7,475 nucleotides of DNA from Candidatus Zixiibacteriota bacterium. Lineage in GTDB: Bacteria > Zixibacteria > MSB-5A5 > JAABVY01. Shown one piece after another: positions 1 to 7,273 of this stretch. Made by a program: the position numbers and the translations under genes. The notes beneath the pieces are model-generated. The model was not told where the DNA came from. It saw nothing but the letters and a program-made list of their open reading frames with translations, and ran no database searches. The stretch covers positions 1-7,475 of the forward strand of contig WJIM01000415.1 of the NCBI GenBank assembly GCA_014730285.1, read 5' to 3'. Every line of letters starts with the position of its first letter. Positions within the stretch are counted from its first letter, which is position 1.

Positions 1-2650
1 TCTCGGACATATATCTGTAATTGCCGTTTCGATCCTTGCGCAGAATCGAATGATAAACGACACGATAAAATTCAACACGCAGGGAATCGACCGACGTTTC
101 AGATTCATCGGGATTCAATGCGATTAGATCGAGCTCTGCCGATGCGCCCGGCTTAACATAGCCCTCGAATCCCTTACGAATTCCGACATAACGCAAATAA
201 GGATCGATCGTGAATTGCGCGTAGGAATTTACCGCCCTGCCGCCCTCTTCGGATACTGAGGCGGAAATCAATCCGGTCAGAGCCGAAGGAGGATTCAGTG
301 ATTCCGGGATTCTGTATTTGTAGCTATGGTACCCGGAATCATTGAGGTGATCATCCCTTAGACTTTCTTTGATGCGAGAGAATTCACGCTCACTGTCAGA
401 AAATGTATAGCTGGCATAATCGGAAGGGGAGAAGTCTTCGGGATCGATCACAATTCGCGCTGAAACCTTATGGTCTGCTGCCGGAGCGCCGAAGAGGAAT
501 TGACCGTCAACATCGATGTTAACGAACTCACCCGGGCTGTAAGAATTCTTATCAGTTTTGACCGTGACTTTGATCCTATCCGGCATGAACTCTTCCACCT
601 GAAAATCGGTTCTGCCAATTTCCAGGTCCTCGCCGATGTGTGCGATCACACTATATTCTCCGGTACGGACAAAATCCGGCAGCGTTATATCTTCTTCAAG
701 AAATGAGGTCGCGCCGGTCTTTAGTCTTATGCTTTTGAATTCTCTTCCCGAGGGGTCATTGATAGTGATAAAATATGGGAATTCATCGGGGAGCTCGCCG
801 CCAACCTCTCGAACTATCGAGGCCAGGTGTACTGTCTCTCCCGGACGATATATTCCCCGGTCGGTGTACATGTAAGCCTCGAAGCCTGCCGTCAGGTACG
901 GGCGCCCCTTAACATCAAAATCACTTGTGGGCAAAAGAGCATCATCGAATTTTAAAAATGAAAGATCACCCTTATGCAGGGCCGTAATCAGGAACGGCTC
1001 GAATCCCTCGGTCTTCTCGGAGACATTATCGAAAATGCATATTCCCCGCGAATCGGTGTTATCCTGCAGGAGCTGTTGATTATTCTTGCTCCAGAGAGTT
1101 ATCTCGGCGTTTTTGACAGGGGAGACATCCTCCAGCGAATTTACCCAGACCATCAGGTAATCATCCGACATCCGCGCCATAATCCCCATATCGGTCAGCA
1201 TTACCAGACGCGAGTCGCTGTTCCATCTGCGCTCCTTGTTGCGTGCGGAAAGCTTGAAGATTCCAAAAAGCGAGTCGCCGATCAGTCCTTCAAGATCAAC
1301 GGTCGTGGTCAATGCCTCATTTTTTTCACTGTCCATATATAATACAGTGTCGTAGAAACTTCGGCCCAGTACATTAGTACTGCGCCGGTATCCATAACCC
1401 GAAGCGCTTCCGGAGGCCAGCGCATAGACAAGGTTATTGGCATAAATCTGCTCGGCTTCGACAGCGAGTTCATCGATATTATAGGTCTCTAATTCAAGAA
1501 GTCCCGATCCGGATTTGGGCAGATACATACCCTGCGATAGAAATCGCACTGTGGGAGGAATATCCGGTATGGTTACCTTTGAGGAAAAACTGCTTTCCAG
1601 AATTGCACCGTCTCTCGACGTCAGGCCCTTCTCGACTGTGACCTCGTATGTCTCACCGGGAACGAACTTACCGTAAAGTGCGATGCTGCTGTATTGCACC
1701 TCAGTTCTGAAATCTATCTCAGGTTTAATGCTGATATAATCTCTCGGTTCCTCGACTGCCAAACGTGTCGAAAAGGGAATCTGTATTGTTGCCTGAAAAT
1801 CGGAATACCACGAACGCAGCTCTCTCACGTACAGCCGTCTCTTTGCTTCAATATTGACCGTGGTAACATACTCGCTGCTTTCCACGTCACCGCATTTTTC
1901 GCATTTAAGGCCCTTGTCGATTTTCAATGTGTAGCTTTGACGGTGGTCGGTTAGTTCTACAGGCTCGCTTACTATTTTCAGATATTTATCCGGAGAAATA
2001 TCTTGCGGCTCCTCTTCGGGATCCATATTGATCGAACCGATTTTAAAATCAAGCCGGTTTTTTTCCGCATGTCTGGCCCCGGTGAGGGAGGCCTTAGCTG
2101 CCAGCTTTTCGGGATCGACATCATAATTGAAATCGATCATTATGCTGAGCCGCACCTGTTCCGGATATTCCGGCGAGGCAGTCGTGTAGGAATTGACCTC
2201 CAGTATTCGAAGCGGTGAAGTATGAAATTTGAAAGTGCGCCGTTCATTTATTTCATTGCCATACAGATATTTTTTATCCGACCTGACTCTTAAATTGTAA
2301 CCTGTCGCGGGAAGCAGGGGATTATCGGGATAAAAGCGCAGCTTATTATTATCGATCCAGCGTGCCATGCCGAATATTACAGGTTCTATCTCGAGCGGAG
2401 GATCGAGTACCGCCCGGTCGAGGCTGTCGTCCGGTACCATATCCCGTGAAAACTCAATCGTGAAATTCGTCCTCAGGTCAACCTCGCCTTGCGGATAAAA
2501 TTCTTCGACCTCAACATTAAGGTCAGGTTCCGACTGGGGCTTGGATGAAAGGATATTGATAGAAAGAAACAGGACCAATACGATTGCGGCGGAAAAAATA
2601 GAAATACGCCGCCCCTTGCGCGATGAAGCGCTGCGATAAAGCTTTTTCAT
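1..2650 (-). CDS. Bacterial alpha-2-macroglobulin family protein, N-terminal 883 residues (partial)
   Basis: Reading the minus strand from ATG 2650-2648 gives an uninterrupted frame to the left edge, so the C-terminal part is outside the window. An in-frame TGA at 2710-2708 with no start codon in between makes this ATG the only candidate; GGGGAG (2662-2657) sits 6 nt before it. The protein begins with a basic stretch (RKGRR, about 12-16) and one hydrophobic segment (about 16-34), with no lipobox cysteine. Residues about 44-125 resemble a bacterial Ig-like/MG1 domain. About 504-543 is a macroglobulin-type repeat (SPVKNAEITLW). TDRGIYRPGETVHL (596-609) and QVEEFMPDR (684-692) are hallmark phrases around the MG2-type domain of bacterial alpha-2-macroglobulins. 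Family members are large periplasmic protease traps, often encoded beside penicillin-binding protein 1C. The thioester (CxEQ) region would lie beyond the window, so trap chemistry cannot be judged. C250 and C253 form an unusual CxxC. Family call is firm. Confidence 0.93.
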   Translation of the reverse strand, partial: MKKLYRSASSRKGRRISIFSAAIVLVLFLSINILSSKPQSEPDLNVEVEEFYPQGEVDLRTNFTIEFSRDMVPDDSLDRAVLDPPLEIEPVIFGMARWIDNNKLRFYPDNPLLPATGYNLRVRSDKKYLYGNEINERRTFKFHTSPLRILEVNSYTTASPEYPEQVRLSIMIDFNYDVDPEKLAAKASLTGARHAEKNRLDFKIGSINMDPEEEPQDISPDKYLKIVSEPVELTDHRQSYTLKIDKGLKCEKCGDVESSEYVTTVNIEAKRRLYVRELRSWYSDFQATIQIPFSTRLAVEEPRDYISIKPEIDFRTEVQYSSIALYGKFVPGETYEVTVEKGLTSRDGAILESSFSSKVTIPDIPPTVRFLSQGMYLPKSGSGLLELETYNIDELAVEAEQIYANNLVYALASGSASGYGYRRSTNVLGRSFYDTVLYMDSEKNEALTTTVDLEGLIGDSLFGIFKLSARNKERRWNSDSRLVMLTDMGIMARMSDDYLMVWVNSLEDVSPVKNAEITLWSKNNQQLLQDNTDSRGICIFDNVSEKTEGFEPFLITALHKGDLSFLKFDDALLPTSDFDVKGRPYLTAGFEAYMYTDRGIYRPGETVHLASIVREVGGELPDEFPYFITINDPSGREFKSIRLKTGATSFLEEDITLPDFVRTGEYSVIAHIGEDLEIGRTDFQVEEFMPDRIKVTVKTDKNSYSPGEFVNIDVDGQFLFGAPAADHKVSARIVIDPEDFSPSDYASYTFSDSEREFSRIKESLRDDHLNDSGYHSYKYRIPESLNPPSALTGLISASVSEEGGRAVNSYAQFTIDPYLRYVGIRKGFEGYVKPGASAELDLIALNPDESETSVDSLRVEFYRVVYHSILRKDRNGNYRYMSE

Positions 2651-2656
2651 AAAATG

Positions 2657-2662
2657 CTCCCC
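2657..2662 (-). promoter_or_regulatory. Ribosome binding site of the macroglobulin gene
   Basis: GGGGAG on the minus strand, 6 nt upstream of the ATG at 2650. It supports that start, which is also the only one available downstream of the in-frame stop at 2710-2708. Confidence 0.75.
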
Positions 2663-2717
2663 ACATTTGTTGATTTTTGGGAGAAGGTATCTATCCCATC
2701 GAGCAGGTCATTCATAT

Positions 2718-2748
2718 ATTATACTGTCTCCCTGTCCAAATCGTTCAA
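2718..2748 (-). promoter_or_regulatory. Candidate promoter for the macroglobulin gene
   Basis: The minus strand carries a perfect TATAAT at 2723-2718, about 68 nt before the start codon. The best -35 candidate is TTGAAC at 2748-2743 with a 19-nt spacer, which is longer than the usual 17 and matches only four of six bases of TTGACA. The surrounding DNA is very AT-rich, so a chance TATAAT is possible. The promoter rules of this lineage are also not known to be those of E. coli sigma-70. Confidence 0.35.
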
Positions 2749-2971
2749 ATATATATAATTGAAATAAATTGCAAATCAAAGAGCAGAATATTGGATATCA
2801 AAATATATAAACCTGAGGTTGATTACGATAGATTTTTGATTGCAACATCTCCGGAATTTTTTCGTTATTAAAACATGACAAAACTTGTACAAATATAGCT
2901 CAATTTCGGTAAGTCATTACGATTTAATCATTTTAAGTGTCCACTCTATTGGAACCGGTTTGGCGGAAATA

Positions 2972-2980
2972 TGTTATAGT
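2972..2980 (+). promoter_or_regulatory. Candidate extended -10 promoter of the DsbD-like/redoxin operon
   Basis: TGTTATAGT fits an extended -10 element (TGn followed by TATAGT, one mismatch to TATAAT). It would start transcription near 2987, leaving a leader of about 39 nt. The nearest -35-like hexamer is TTGGAA at 2949-2954 with a 20-nt spacer, too far to add much. The stretch 2950-2965 (TGGAACCGGTTTGGCG) also has GG and GC dinucleotides spaced as in sigma-54 promoters, an alternative reading with several mismatches. Confidence 0.4.
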
Positions 2981-3025
2981 CTTCGAATGCTGATAGTAAT
3001 TGTATTATTTTAAGCCGTTTATTTT

Positions 3026-5164
3026 ATGAGAATAACTTTCGTGAAAATTATCGTAATTACAGCCTTCGTGGTTCTGGCCTTTTTGGGTCTGAGCGAATTA
3101 AATTCGGAGCCGGTAAGAATCGGTCATCTGAAGGCTCAGCTTGTTTCAGAAGTCGAGAGCGTTAGGTCGGGTGAACCGTTCTGGGTGGCGCTTCACCTGG
3201 ATATGGATGAGCATTGGCATGTCTATTGGCGCAATCCGGGTGATGCCGGTCTGCCGCCGAAAATAAAGTGGGAGTTACCCGAAGGCTTTAAGGCCGGGGA
3301 AATTCAATGGCCGTATCCTGAACGTTTTGACGTGGCGCCTTTGACCAGCTTCGGTTATTACGGCGAGGCGCTCCTTCCGGTTCAGATAACACCGCTTGAA
3401 AATCTAAGCGAGGGTGGGACGATCGAGCTTACCGCAAATGCCGAATGGCTGGTCTGTAAGGAAGAATGCATTCCCGGCAAAGGGACATTCAGTTTGGAGC
3501 TTCCCTTATCATCTGAATCATCAGAAATAAATGCTGATTGGGCTGCGGAGTTAAATGAAATCCGTAACAAGCTGCCATTGAGGGAATCGGGCTGGAAAGT
3601 CAGTACTAACGTAAACGATGACTTTTTAACATTCGATTTGAGACAACCGGATTGGTTTGAGGGTGAAATCAATTCGGTCACATTTTTCCCCCACCAAAAG
3701 GGATTGATAAATAATGCATCTCCCCAGGATCTGGAAAAAACCAATTTTGGATACCGAGTAACAGTTGAGAGGGCTGATCAAAAAATAGATCTGCCGGATA
3801 GTATCTCCGGTATTTTTGTATCCGAATCGGGCTGGAGAGGGGCTGATTCTGAAAGAGCAATTCAATTCGTTTCGAATATCAATGATAAAGAATCGGCGCC
3901 GGTGCAGGCGGCCGGGATTGATAATATAGGGCTTCTAAAAGCGCTGATATTCGCTTTTTTGGGCGGATTAATCCTGAATCTGATGCCCTGTGTGCTGCCG
4001 GTGCTTTCTTTGAAAGTGCTGGGCTTCGTTAATCAGGCACGTGAAAGCCGAAAGACAGCTTTCATGCATGGCCTGACTTTTACATCGGGTGTTCTGATTT
4101 CGTTCTGGATTCTTGCGGGCGTGTTGTTTTTGCTTCGGGCCGGAGGCGAGCAGCTTGGATGGGGATTCCAGTTGCAATCGCCGGGCTTTTTGGTTGTTCT
4201 TTCATCGTTTATGTTCCTTTTCGGATTGAATCTCCTGGGTGTCTTCGAAATAGGAACATCGCTGACCACAGTCGGCGGAAAGGGTGCGGCCCCAGGGGGC
4301 TGGTCGGGCTCATTTCTAAACGGCATTACCGCCACAATTGTGGCCACGCCCTGCACCGCCCCGTTTATGGGTTCGGCGCTGGGATTTTCGCTTACGCAGT
4401 CGATCGCGGTTTCGTTTTTGATCTTTACCTCGCTGGCGCTTGGTATGGCTGCGCCTTATGTTGTCCTGTCGGCATTCCCGAGACTTCTGAAGTTTCTGCC
4501 CAGGCCGGGCAGGTGGATGGAATCGCTTAAGCAGTTTATGGGCTTTTTGCTTCTGGCGACTGTGATCTGGCTCTCATGGGTGCTGGGGGTGCAGGCCGGG
4601 ATTAATGCCGTGGCCGTTTTAATGATTGCTCTGCTTTTGCTGGGAATCGGAGCTTGGATTCTGGGGCGCTGGGGACAGTTGGGAGCCGCATTTAGGGTAA
4701 GGGCGGTCGCCTATGTTTTAACGGCCTTGTTTATTATCGGAGGGCTGAGCCTTGGTCTGGCAGGAGTGAATCTGACTGCCGCCCCCGATACATTTACATC
4801 CAAATCCAATGGGCTGATCACATGGGAAAAATTTTCAAGTGACAGGCTGCAAGCACTTCGAGCTGAGGGCAAGCCGGTCTTTATTGATTTTACCGCGGCC
4901 TGGTGCCTGAGCTGTCAGGTTAACGAAAGAGTGGCATTCGGGTCGAGAGAAGTACAGCAGCAATTCGCCCAAAAGGGAATCACGGCTCTGAAGGCCGATT
5001 GGACTTCGCGGGATGAGGAAATTACACGCGCTCTGGCAAAATTCGGACGTAACAGCGTGCCGCTTTATGTGCTCTATGACGGCAGTTCAGAGGAGCCCGA
5101 AATTCTTCCGGAGATTATCACTCCGCAGATTGTCTTAAATGCTATTGAAAATATAGACAGTTAA
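3026..5164 (+). CDS. DsbD/ScsB-like transmembrane thiol:disulfide reductase
   Basis: This 712-residue inner-membrane protein should pass electrons from cytoplasmic thioredoxin to periplasmic thiol proteins. An N-terminal hydrophobic segment (about 6-22) leads into a periplasmic domain (about 28-290) with HVYWRNPGDAGLPPKI (65-80) and VCKEECIPG (143-151), wording typical of the ScsB-like DsbD N-terminal domain; C144/C148 is the likely redox pair. The membrane domain (about 303-582, roughly eight helices) has C322 in NLMPCVLPVLSLK and C443 in VATPCTAPFMG, the two membrane cysteines of the DsbD family. The C-terminal thioredoxin domain (about 597-712) has WCLSC (C627, C630) and a likely cis-proline at P679 (SVPLYVLY). 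These six cysteines are the only ones in the protein. ATG 3026 is the first start after an in-frame TAA at 3011-3013, but no Shine-Dalgarno sequence precedes it. It is followed after 51 bp by the redoxin gene, almost certainly in one operon. Family is clear; DsbD versus ScsB role is not, so I give no symbol. Confidence 0.95.
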   Translation: MRITFVKIIVITAFVVLAFLGLSELNSEPVRIGHLKAQLVSEVESVRSGEPFWVALHLDMDEHWHVYWRNPGDAGLPPKIKWELPEGFKAGEIQWPYPERFDVAPLTSFGYYGEALLPVQITPLENLSEGGTIELTANAEWLVCKEECIPGKGTFSLELPLSSESSEINADWAAELNEIRNKLPLRESGWKVSTNVNDDFLTFDLRQPDWFEGEINSVTFFPHQKGLINNASPQDLEKTNFGYRVTVERADQKIDLPDSISGIFVSESGWRGADSERAIQFVSNINDKESAPVQAAGIDNIGLLKALIFAFLGGLILNLMPCVLPVLSLKVLGFVNQARESRKTAFMHGLTFTSGVLISFWILAGVLFLLRAGGEQLGWGFQLQSPGFLVVLSSFMFLFGLNLLGVFEIGTSLTTVGGKGAAPGGWSGSFLNGITATIVATPCTAPFMGSALGFSLTQSIAVSFLIFTSLALGMAAPYVVLSAFPRLLKFLPRPGRWMESLKQFMGFLLLATVIWLSWVLGVQAGINAVAVLMIALLLLGIGAWILGRWGQLGAAFRVRAVAYVLTALFIIGGLSLGLAGVNLTAAPDTFTSKSNGLITWEKFSSDRLQALRAEGKPVFIDFTAAWCLSCQVNERVAFGSREVQQQFAQKGITALKADWTSRDEEITRALAKFGRNSVPLYVLYDGSSEEPEILPEIITPQIVLNAIENIDS

Positions 5165-5200
5165 TAGTAAGAAATAGAATAATCTGATAAATTAGTTCGA

Positions 5201-5206
5201 AAGGAG
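5201..5206 (+). promoter_or_regulatory. Ribosome binding site of the redoxin gene
   Basis: AAGGAG lies 9 nt before ATG 5216. An in-frame TAG occupies 5213-5215, immediately before the ATG, so the start is fixed. This site is far stronger than anything upstream of the preceding gene, so the redoxin may be made in larger amounts from the shared message. Confidence 0.85.
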
Positions 5207-5215
5207 AAAAATTAG

Positions 5216-5905
5216 ATGAAAGTATATCTTGGAATTTTTCTGGCCTTGAGCCTCTTGACATTCGGTCTGGCATGTTCTTCTGATGCTGAAGAAGCACAGA
5301 CTGAAGATACAGGAGTTGAAATGGCCGCCGAGAAGAAACCGGTGATGGAAGATCGTACGGCGCAAGTAGGGGAGATGGCTCCCAATTTCGTTCTGACCGA
5401 TACAAAGGGCAATCAGCATGCTCTTCAGGATTTCGAGGGCAAATATGTTATCCTGGAATGGATCAATTTCGACTGCCCGTTCGTCAAGAAGATGTACAAT
5501 TCAGGAAAAATGCCCGAGCTTCAGAAAAAATATCAGGAGGAGGGAGCTGTCTGGTTGACTATATGTTCCTCGGCTCCCGGCAAGCAGGGCTATTTCGAGG
5601 GCGAGGCATTAAAGAACCGGATGGAAAAAGAAGGCTGGAGTGGTACTGCCTACCTGATTGATGAAAGCGGAAAAGTGGGTAAGATGTTCAAGGCCAAGAC
5701 TACACCGCACATGTATATCATCGATCCCGACGGCATGCTTGCCTATGCCGGCGCCATCGATGACAAACCTTCAACGAATGTTGCAGATGTGCCTGAATCA
5801 ACTAATTATGTACAGCAGGCAATGACGGCTTTGATGGCAGGTGAGGATGTTCCTGTTAAGACCTCCGTGGCCTACGGCTGCTCGGTAAAATACGCACAGA
5901 AATAA
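5216..5905 (+). CDS. Redoxin-domain (AhpC/TSA, thioredoxin-like) lipoprotein
   Basis: This 229-residue protein has a lipoprotein signal peptide: hydrophobic residues 4-19 end in FGLAC with C20 as the lipidated cysteine. A polar Glu/Ala-rich linker (21-48) follows, then a redoxin domain (about 50-210): VGEMAPNFVLTDTKG (51-65), FEGKYVILEWINFDCPFVKK (73-92) and KTTPHMYIIDPDG (161-173), with P164 as the probable cis-proline. C87 lies where TlpA/ResA proteins carry the first CxxC cysteine, but the second position is V90. Other cysteines are C117 (TICSS) and C222 in a C-terminal AYGCSVKY. I recall this CPFVKK plus YGCSVKY pattern as a recurring redoxin subfamily without a firmly assigned substrate. 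Position behind a DsbD-like reductase suggests it receives electrons from that protein. It could act as a thiol peroxidase, a disulfide reductase or a metallochaperone-assisting reductase; the sequence does not decide. Fold and lipoprotein status are well supported. Confidence 0.9.
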   Translation: MKVYLGIFLALSLLTFGLACSSDAEEAQTEDTGVEMAAEKKPVMEDRTAQVGEMAPNFVLTDTKGNQHALQDFEGKYVILEWINFDCPFVKKMYNSGKMPELQKKYQEEGAVWLTICSSAPGKQGYFEGEALKNRMEKEGWSGTAYLIDESGKVGKMFKAKTTPHMYIIDPDGMLAYAGAIDDKPSTNVADVPESTNYVQQAMTALMAGEDVPVKTSVAYGCSVKYAQK

Positions 5906-5911
5906 TTGCAA

Positions 5912-5953
5912 TAAATAAGCCCGCCAGAAAAGATCCCGGCGGGCTTTATTTTA
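5912..5953. terminator. Probable bidirectional intrinsic terminator between convergent genes
   Basis: GCCCGCC (5919-5925) pairs perfectly with GGCGGGC (5938-5944) around a 12-nt loop, and flanking A/T bases extend the stem with one bulge. On the plus strand the stem is followed by TTTATTTTA, seven nucleotides after the redoxin stop codon at its left edge. On the minus strand it is followed by TTATTTATT, so it can also end transcripts of the dockerin-protein gene stopping at 5968. Confidence 0.88.
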
Positions 5954-5967
5954 GGAGTAGGTATCTT

Positions 5968-6018
5968 CTAACAATCACACGGCTCAGCGCCGCCGATGAA
6001 GACATAATTTATAATCCA
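5968..6018 (-). repeat. 51-bp exact direct repeat, copy 1 (gene tail with stop codon)
   Basis: These 51 bases are identical to 7274-7324. They encode the last 16 residues, ending GGAEPCDC, plus the TAG stop codon of the secreted dockerin protein. Identity ends abruptly at the stop codon on one side and decays gradually into the coding region on the other. Confidence 0.95.
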
Positions 6019-7257
6019 GACAGCATCGCTGATATTAACGGAGCCATCACAATTGACATTGCCGTTATCCATAGGATCGGGCGGATCGCCGCCTATGAAG
6101 ATGTAATTGATTATATGAACAGCGTCGCTGACATTAACATTGCCGTCTGAATTGGCATCCCCGCATAATCCCGGATTCTCGGTCACGGTTACATCAAACT
6201 GGCAGGATGCCTCCGCATCATACGGATCAGACGATACCACTTCGAATGTCCATGATCCTAAATCTTCTGTGCCCGGCTGCCATTCAAAGACTCCATTTGC
6301 ACAGGTAGGTTGCAACATTGGCTCCTGCCTTGGTGCAGCGATGATATTAACCGTCTCAGTCAGCGGATCACAGTCCATCCCGCTCAATCCTAGATCAACC
6401 TGAAAAACCTCGCCTGGCGCACGATAGAGCTCGAACTGCGGAACATCGGTGAAGCTCATAGGCGAGTTGGTAAGGACGACATCAAATGAATATGTCCCAT
6501 AACCCCAATGAACGGCCTGGATTTCAACAGGATATATTCCTGGTTCGCCAGGTGGATAGGAGAATAAACCATCATTGTCAATTTGCGGAGTGTAGTCAAA
6601 ATGGCAAATTTTATATCCCGTCGCTACCTCTTCAGGATAAAGGCCATTTCTGGCGAGGAATTGGAATGATGCACCCTCACAATGGTCTCCAATCAGTTGA
6701 TCGTTCTCAGGAGTATTTAGCCAGACAATCAATCCACCAGGTATTATATCTATAATTATTTCAGTGTATGAAAAGCTCGGATTAATTTCTCCCCAGGACC
6801 AATTCCCATACGGATCAATACTCGAACATGAATCGATATGAACAATTCCCACTGGAGGACTTTCTTCAGTTTGAATATCAATGCAAAACATAGATTGGGC
6901 AGGTCCGGGCATCAGACCAGGATGATCAGGCGGCATGGCGGTACCCATTATTATGGCTGTGTCCTTGCCACTACCAGAATGATTTCTTATTTCAAAACTC
7001 CAGTTCATTGCGCCATCTGCACGACTACCAGGTATAGCCAAAATATTTTCAATATCACCCGTGAAATTGGTATATTCCATTTCAAGGGCAATTAGAAAAT
7101 CTCCCAAAAGCTCATCATTTATGACCTCTACTTCTATAATATAATCACACATTCGATAATCAATAAAATCCGTCTCTATTCTAATCCTGTTCAGTGCAGC
7201 AACCTGCCATGATGACAATGCGAAAATGACTGTAAAAAATATCCCAATCTTCTTCAT
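5968..7257 (-). CDS. Secreted beta-sandwich protein with C-terminal dockerin-like repeat pair
   Basis: I cannot assign a specific function. The 429-residue protein starts MKKIGIFFTVIFALSS, a Sec signal peptide with likely cleavage near A20/A21. I chose ATG 7257-7255 because GGGAGG (7268-7263) lies 5 nt upstream and the signal peptide starts right there; the longer frame from 7311 adds 18 non-hydrophobic residues and overlaps the upstream gene. Residues about 22-175 look like a beta-rich extracellular domain, perhaps cohesin-like in fold (VEVINDELLGDFLIALEMEY), a weak guess. About 285-360 resembles Ig/cadherin-like putative Ig domains (GVFEWQPGTEDLGSWTFEVVSSDP, split at 322-345). Residues 365-429 carry two EF-hand-like calcium loops: DANSDGNVNVSD (367-378) and NVNCDGSVNISD (400-411), repeating every 33 residues as in type I dockerins, then EPCDC at the very end. 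It is 16 bp downstream of another gene with the same tail, so probably cotranscribed. Confidence 0.88.
   Translation of the reverse strand: MKKIGIFFTVIFALSSWQVAALNRIRIETDFIDYRMCDYIIEVEVINDELLGDFLIALEMEYTNFTGDIENILAIPGSRADGAMNWSFEIRNHSGSGKDTAIIMGTAMPPDHPGLMPGPAQSMFCIDIQTEESPPVGIVHIDSCSSIDPYGNWSWGEINPSFSYTEIIIDIIPGGLIVWLNTPENDQLIGDHCEGASFQFLARNGLYPEEVATGYKICHFDYTPQIDNDGLFSYPPGEPGIYPVEIQAVHWGYGTYSFDVVLTNSPMSFTDVPQFELYRAPGEVFQVDLGLSGMDCDPLTETVNIIAAPRQEPMLQPTCANGVFEWQPGTEDLGSWTFEVVSSDPYDAEASCQFDVTVTENPGLCGDANSDGNVNVSDAVHIINYIFIGGDPPDPMDNGNVNCDGSVNISDAVWIINYVFIGGAEPCDC
5971..6165 (-). repeat. Dockerin-like module: two 33-codon repeats
   Basis: Residues 365-429 of the secreted protein contain two copies of a unit with the pattern N-V-x-D/S-D-A-V-x-I-I-N-Y-x-F-I-G-G, offset by 33 residues (99 bp; for example DNA beginning at 5989 matches DNA beginning at 6088). 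Calcium-ligand positions 1, 3, 5, 9 and 12 are Asp/Asn in both loops; loop 2 has Asn instead of Asp at position 1. Cysteines 365, 403, 427 and 429 bracket and sit inside the module. This matches the architecture of type I dockerins, but no cellulosome gene is present here. Confidence 0.85.
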
Positions 7258-7262
7258 AATAA

Positions 7263-7268
7263 CCTCCC
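7263..7268 (-). promoter_or_regulatory. Ribosome binding site of the dockerin-protein gene
   Basis: GGGAGG on the minus strand lies 5 nt before ATG 7257. It decides between this start and the more distal in-frame start at 7311, which would lie inside the coding region of the preceding gene. It sits within the 16-bp gap between the two tandem genes, as expected for translation inside an operon. Confidence 0.85.
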
Positions 7269-7273
7269 ATTGC

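Larger units (their letters stand above)
2651..3025. other. Divergent AT-rich intergenic region
   Basis: This 375-bp gap separates the divergent macroglobulin and DsbD-like genes. It is clearly more AT-rich than its flanks. It holds the candidate promoters listed separately and a short perfect palindrome, TTGTACAA, at 2885-2892, which may be chance. A 64-codon open frame at 2677-2871 begins with TTG, has no Shine-Dalgarno sequence and resembles nothing I know, so I do not call a gene. I see no tRNA, riboswitch fold or repeat array. The divergent arrangement would allow shared regulation, but no convincing operator is visible. Confidence 0.7.

Noticed and set aside
470..2218. Several plus-strand open frames of 64-122 codons
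   Set aside because: They all lie antisense to the macroglobulin gene, whose minus-strand frame is unbroken and carries family hallmarks.
2677..2871. 64-codon open frame in the intergenic region
   Set aside because: It starts with TTG, has no Shine-Dalgarno sequence, lies in AT-rich DNA that should hold promoters, and its product resembles no family I know.
2885..2892. Palindrome TTGTACAA as an operator
   Set aside because: Eight bases of dyad symmetry in AT-rich DNA is expected by chance, and no second copy is present.
3382..4530. Open frames on both strands within the DsbD-like gene
   Set aside because: They are out-of-frame shadows of a well-identified membrane protein; none has a domain or ribosome binding site.
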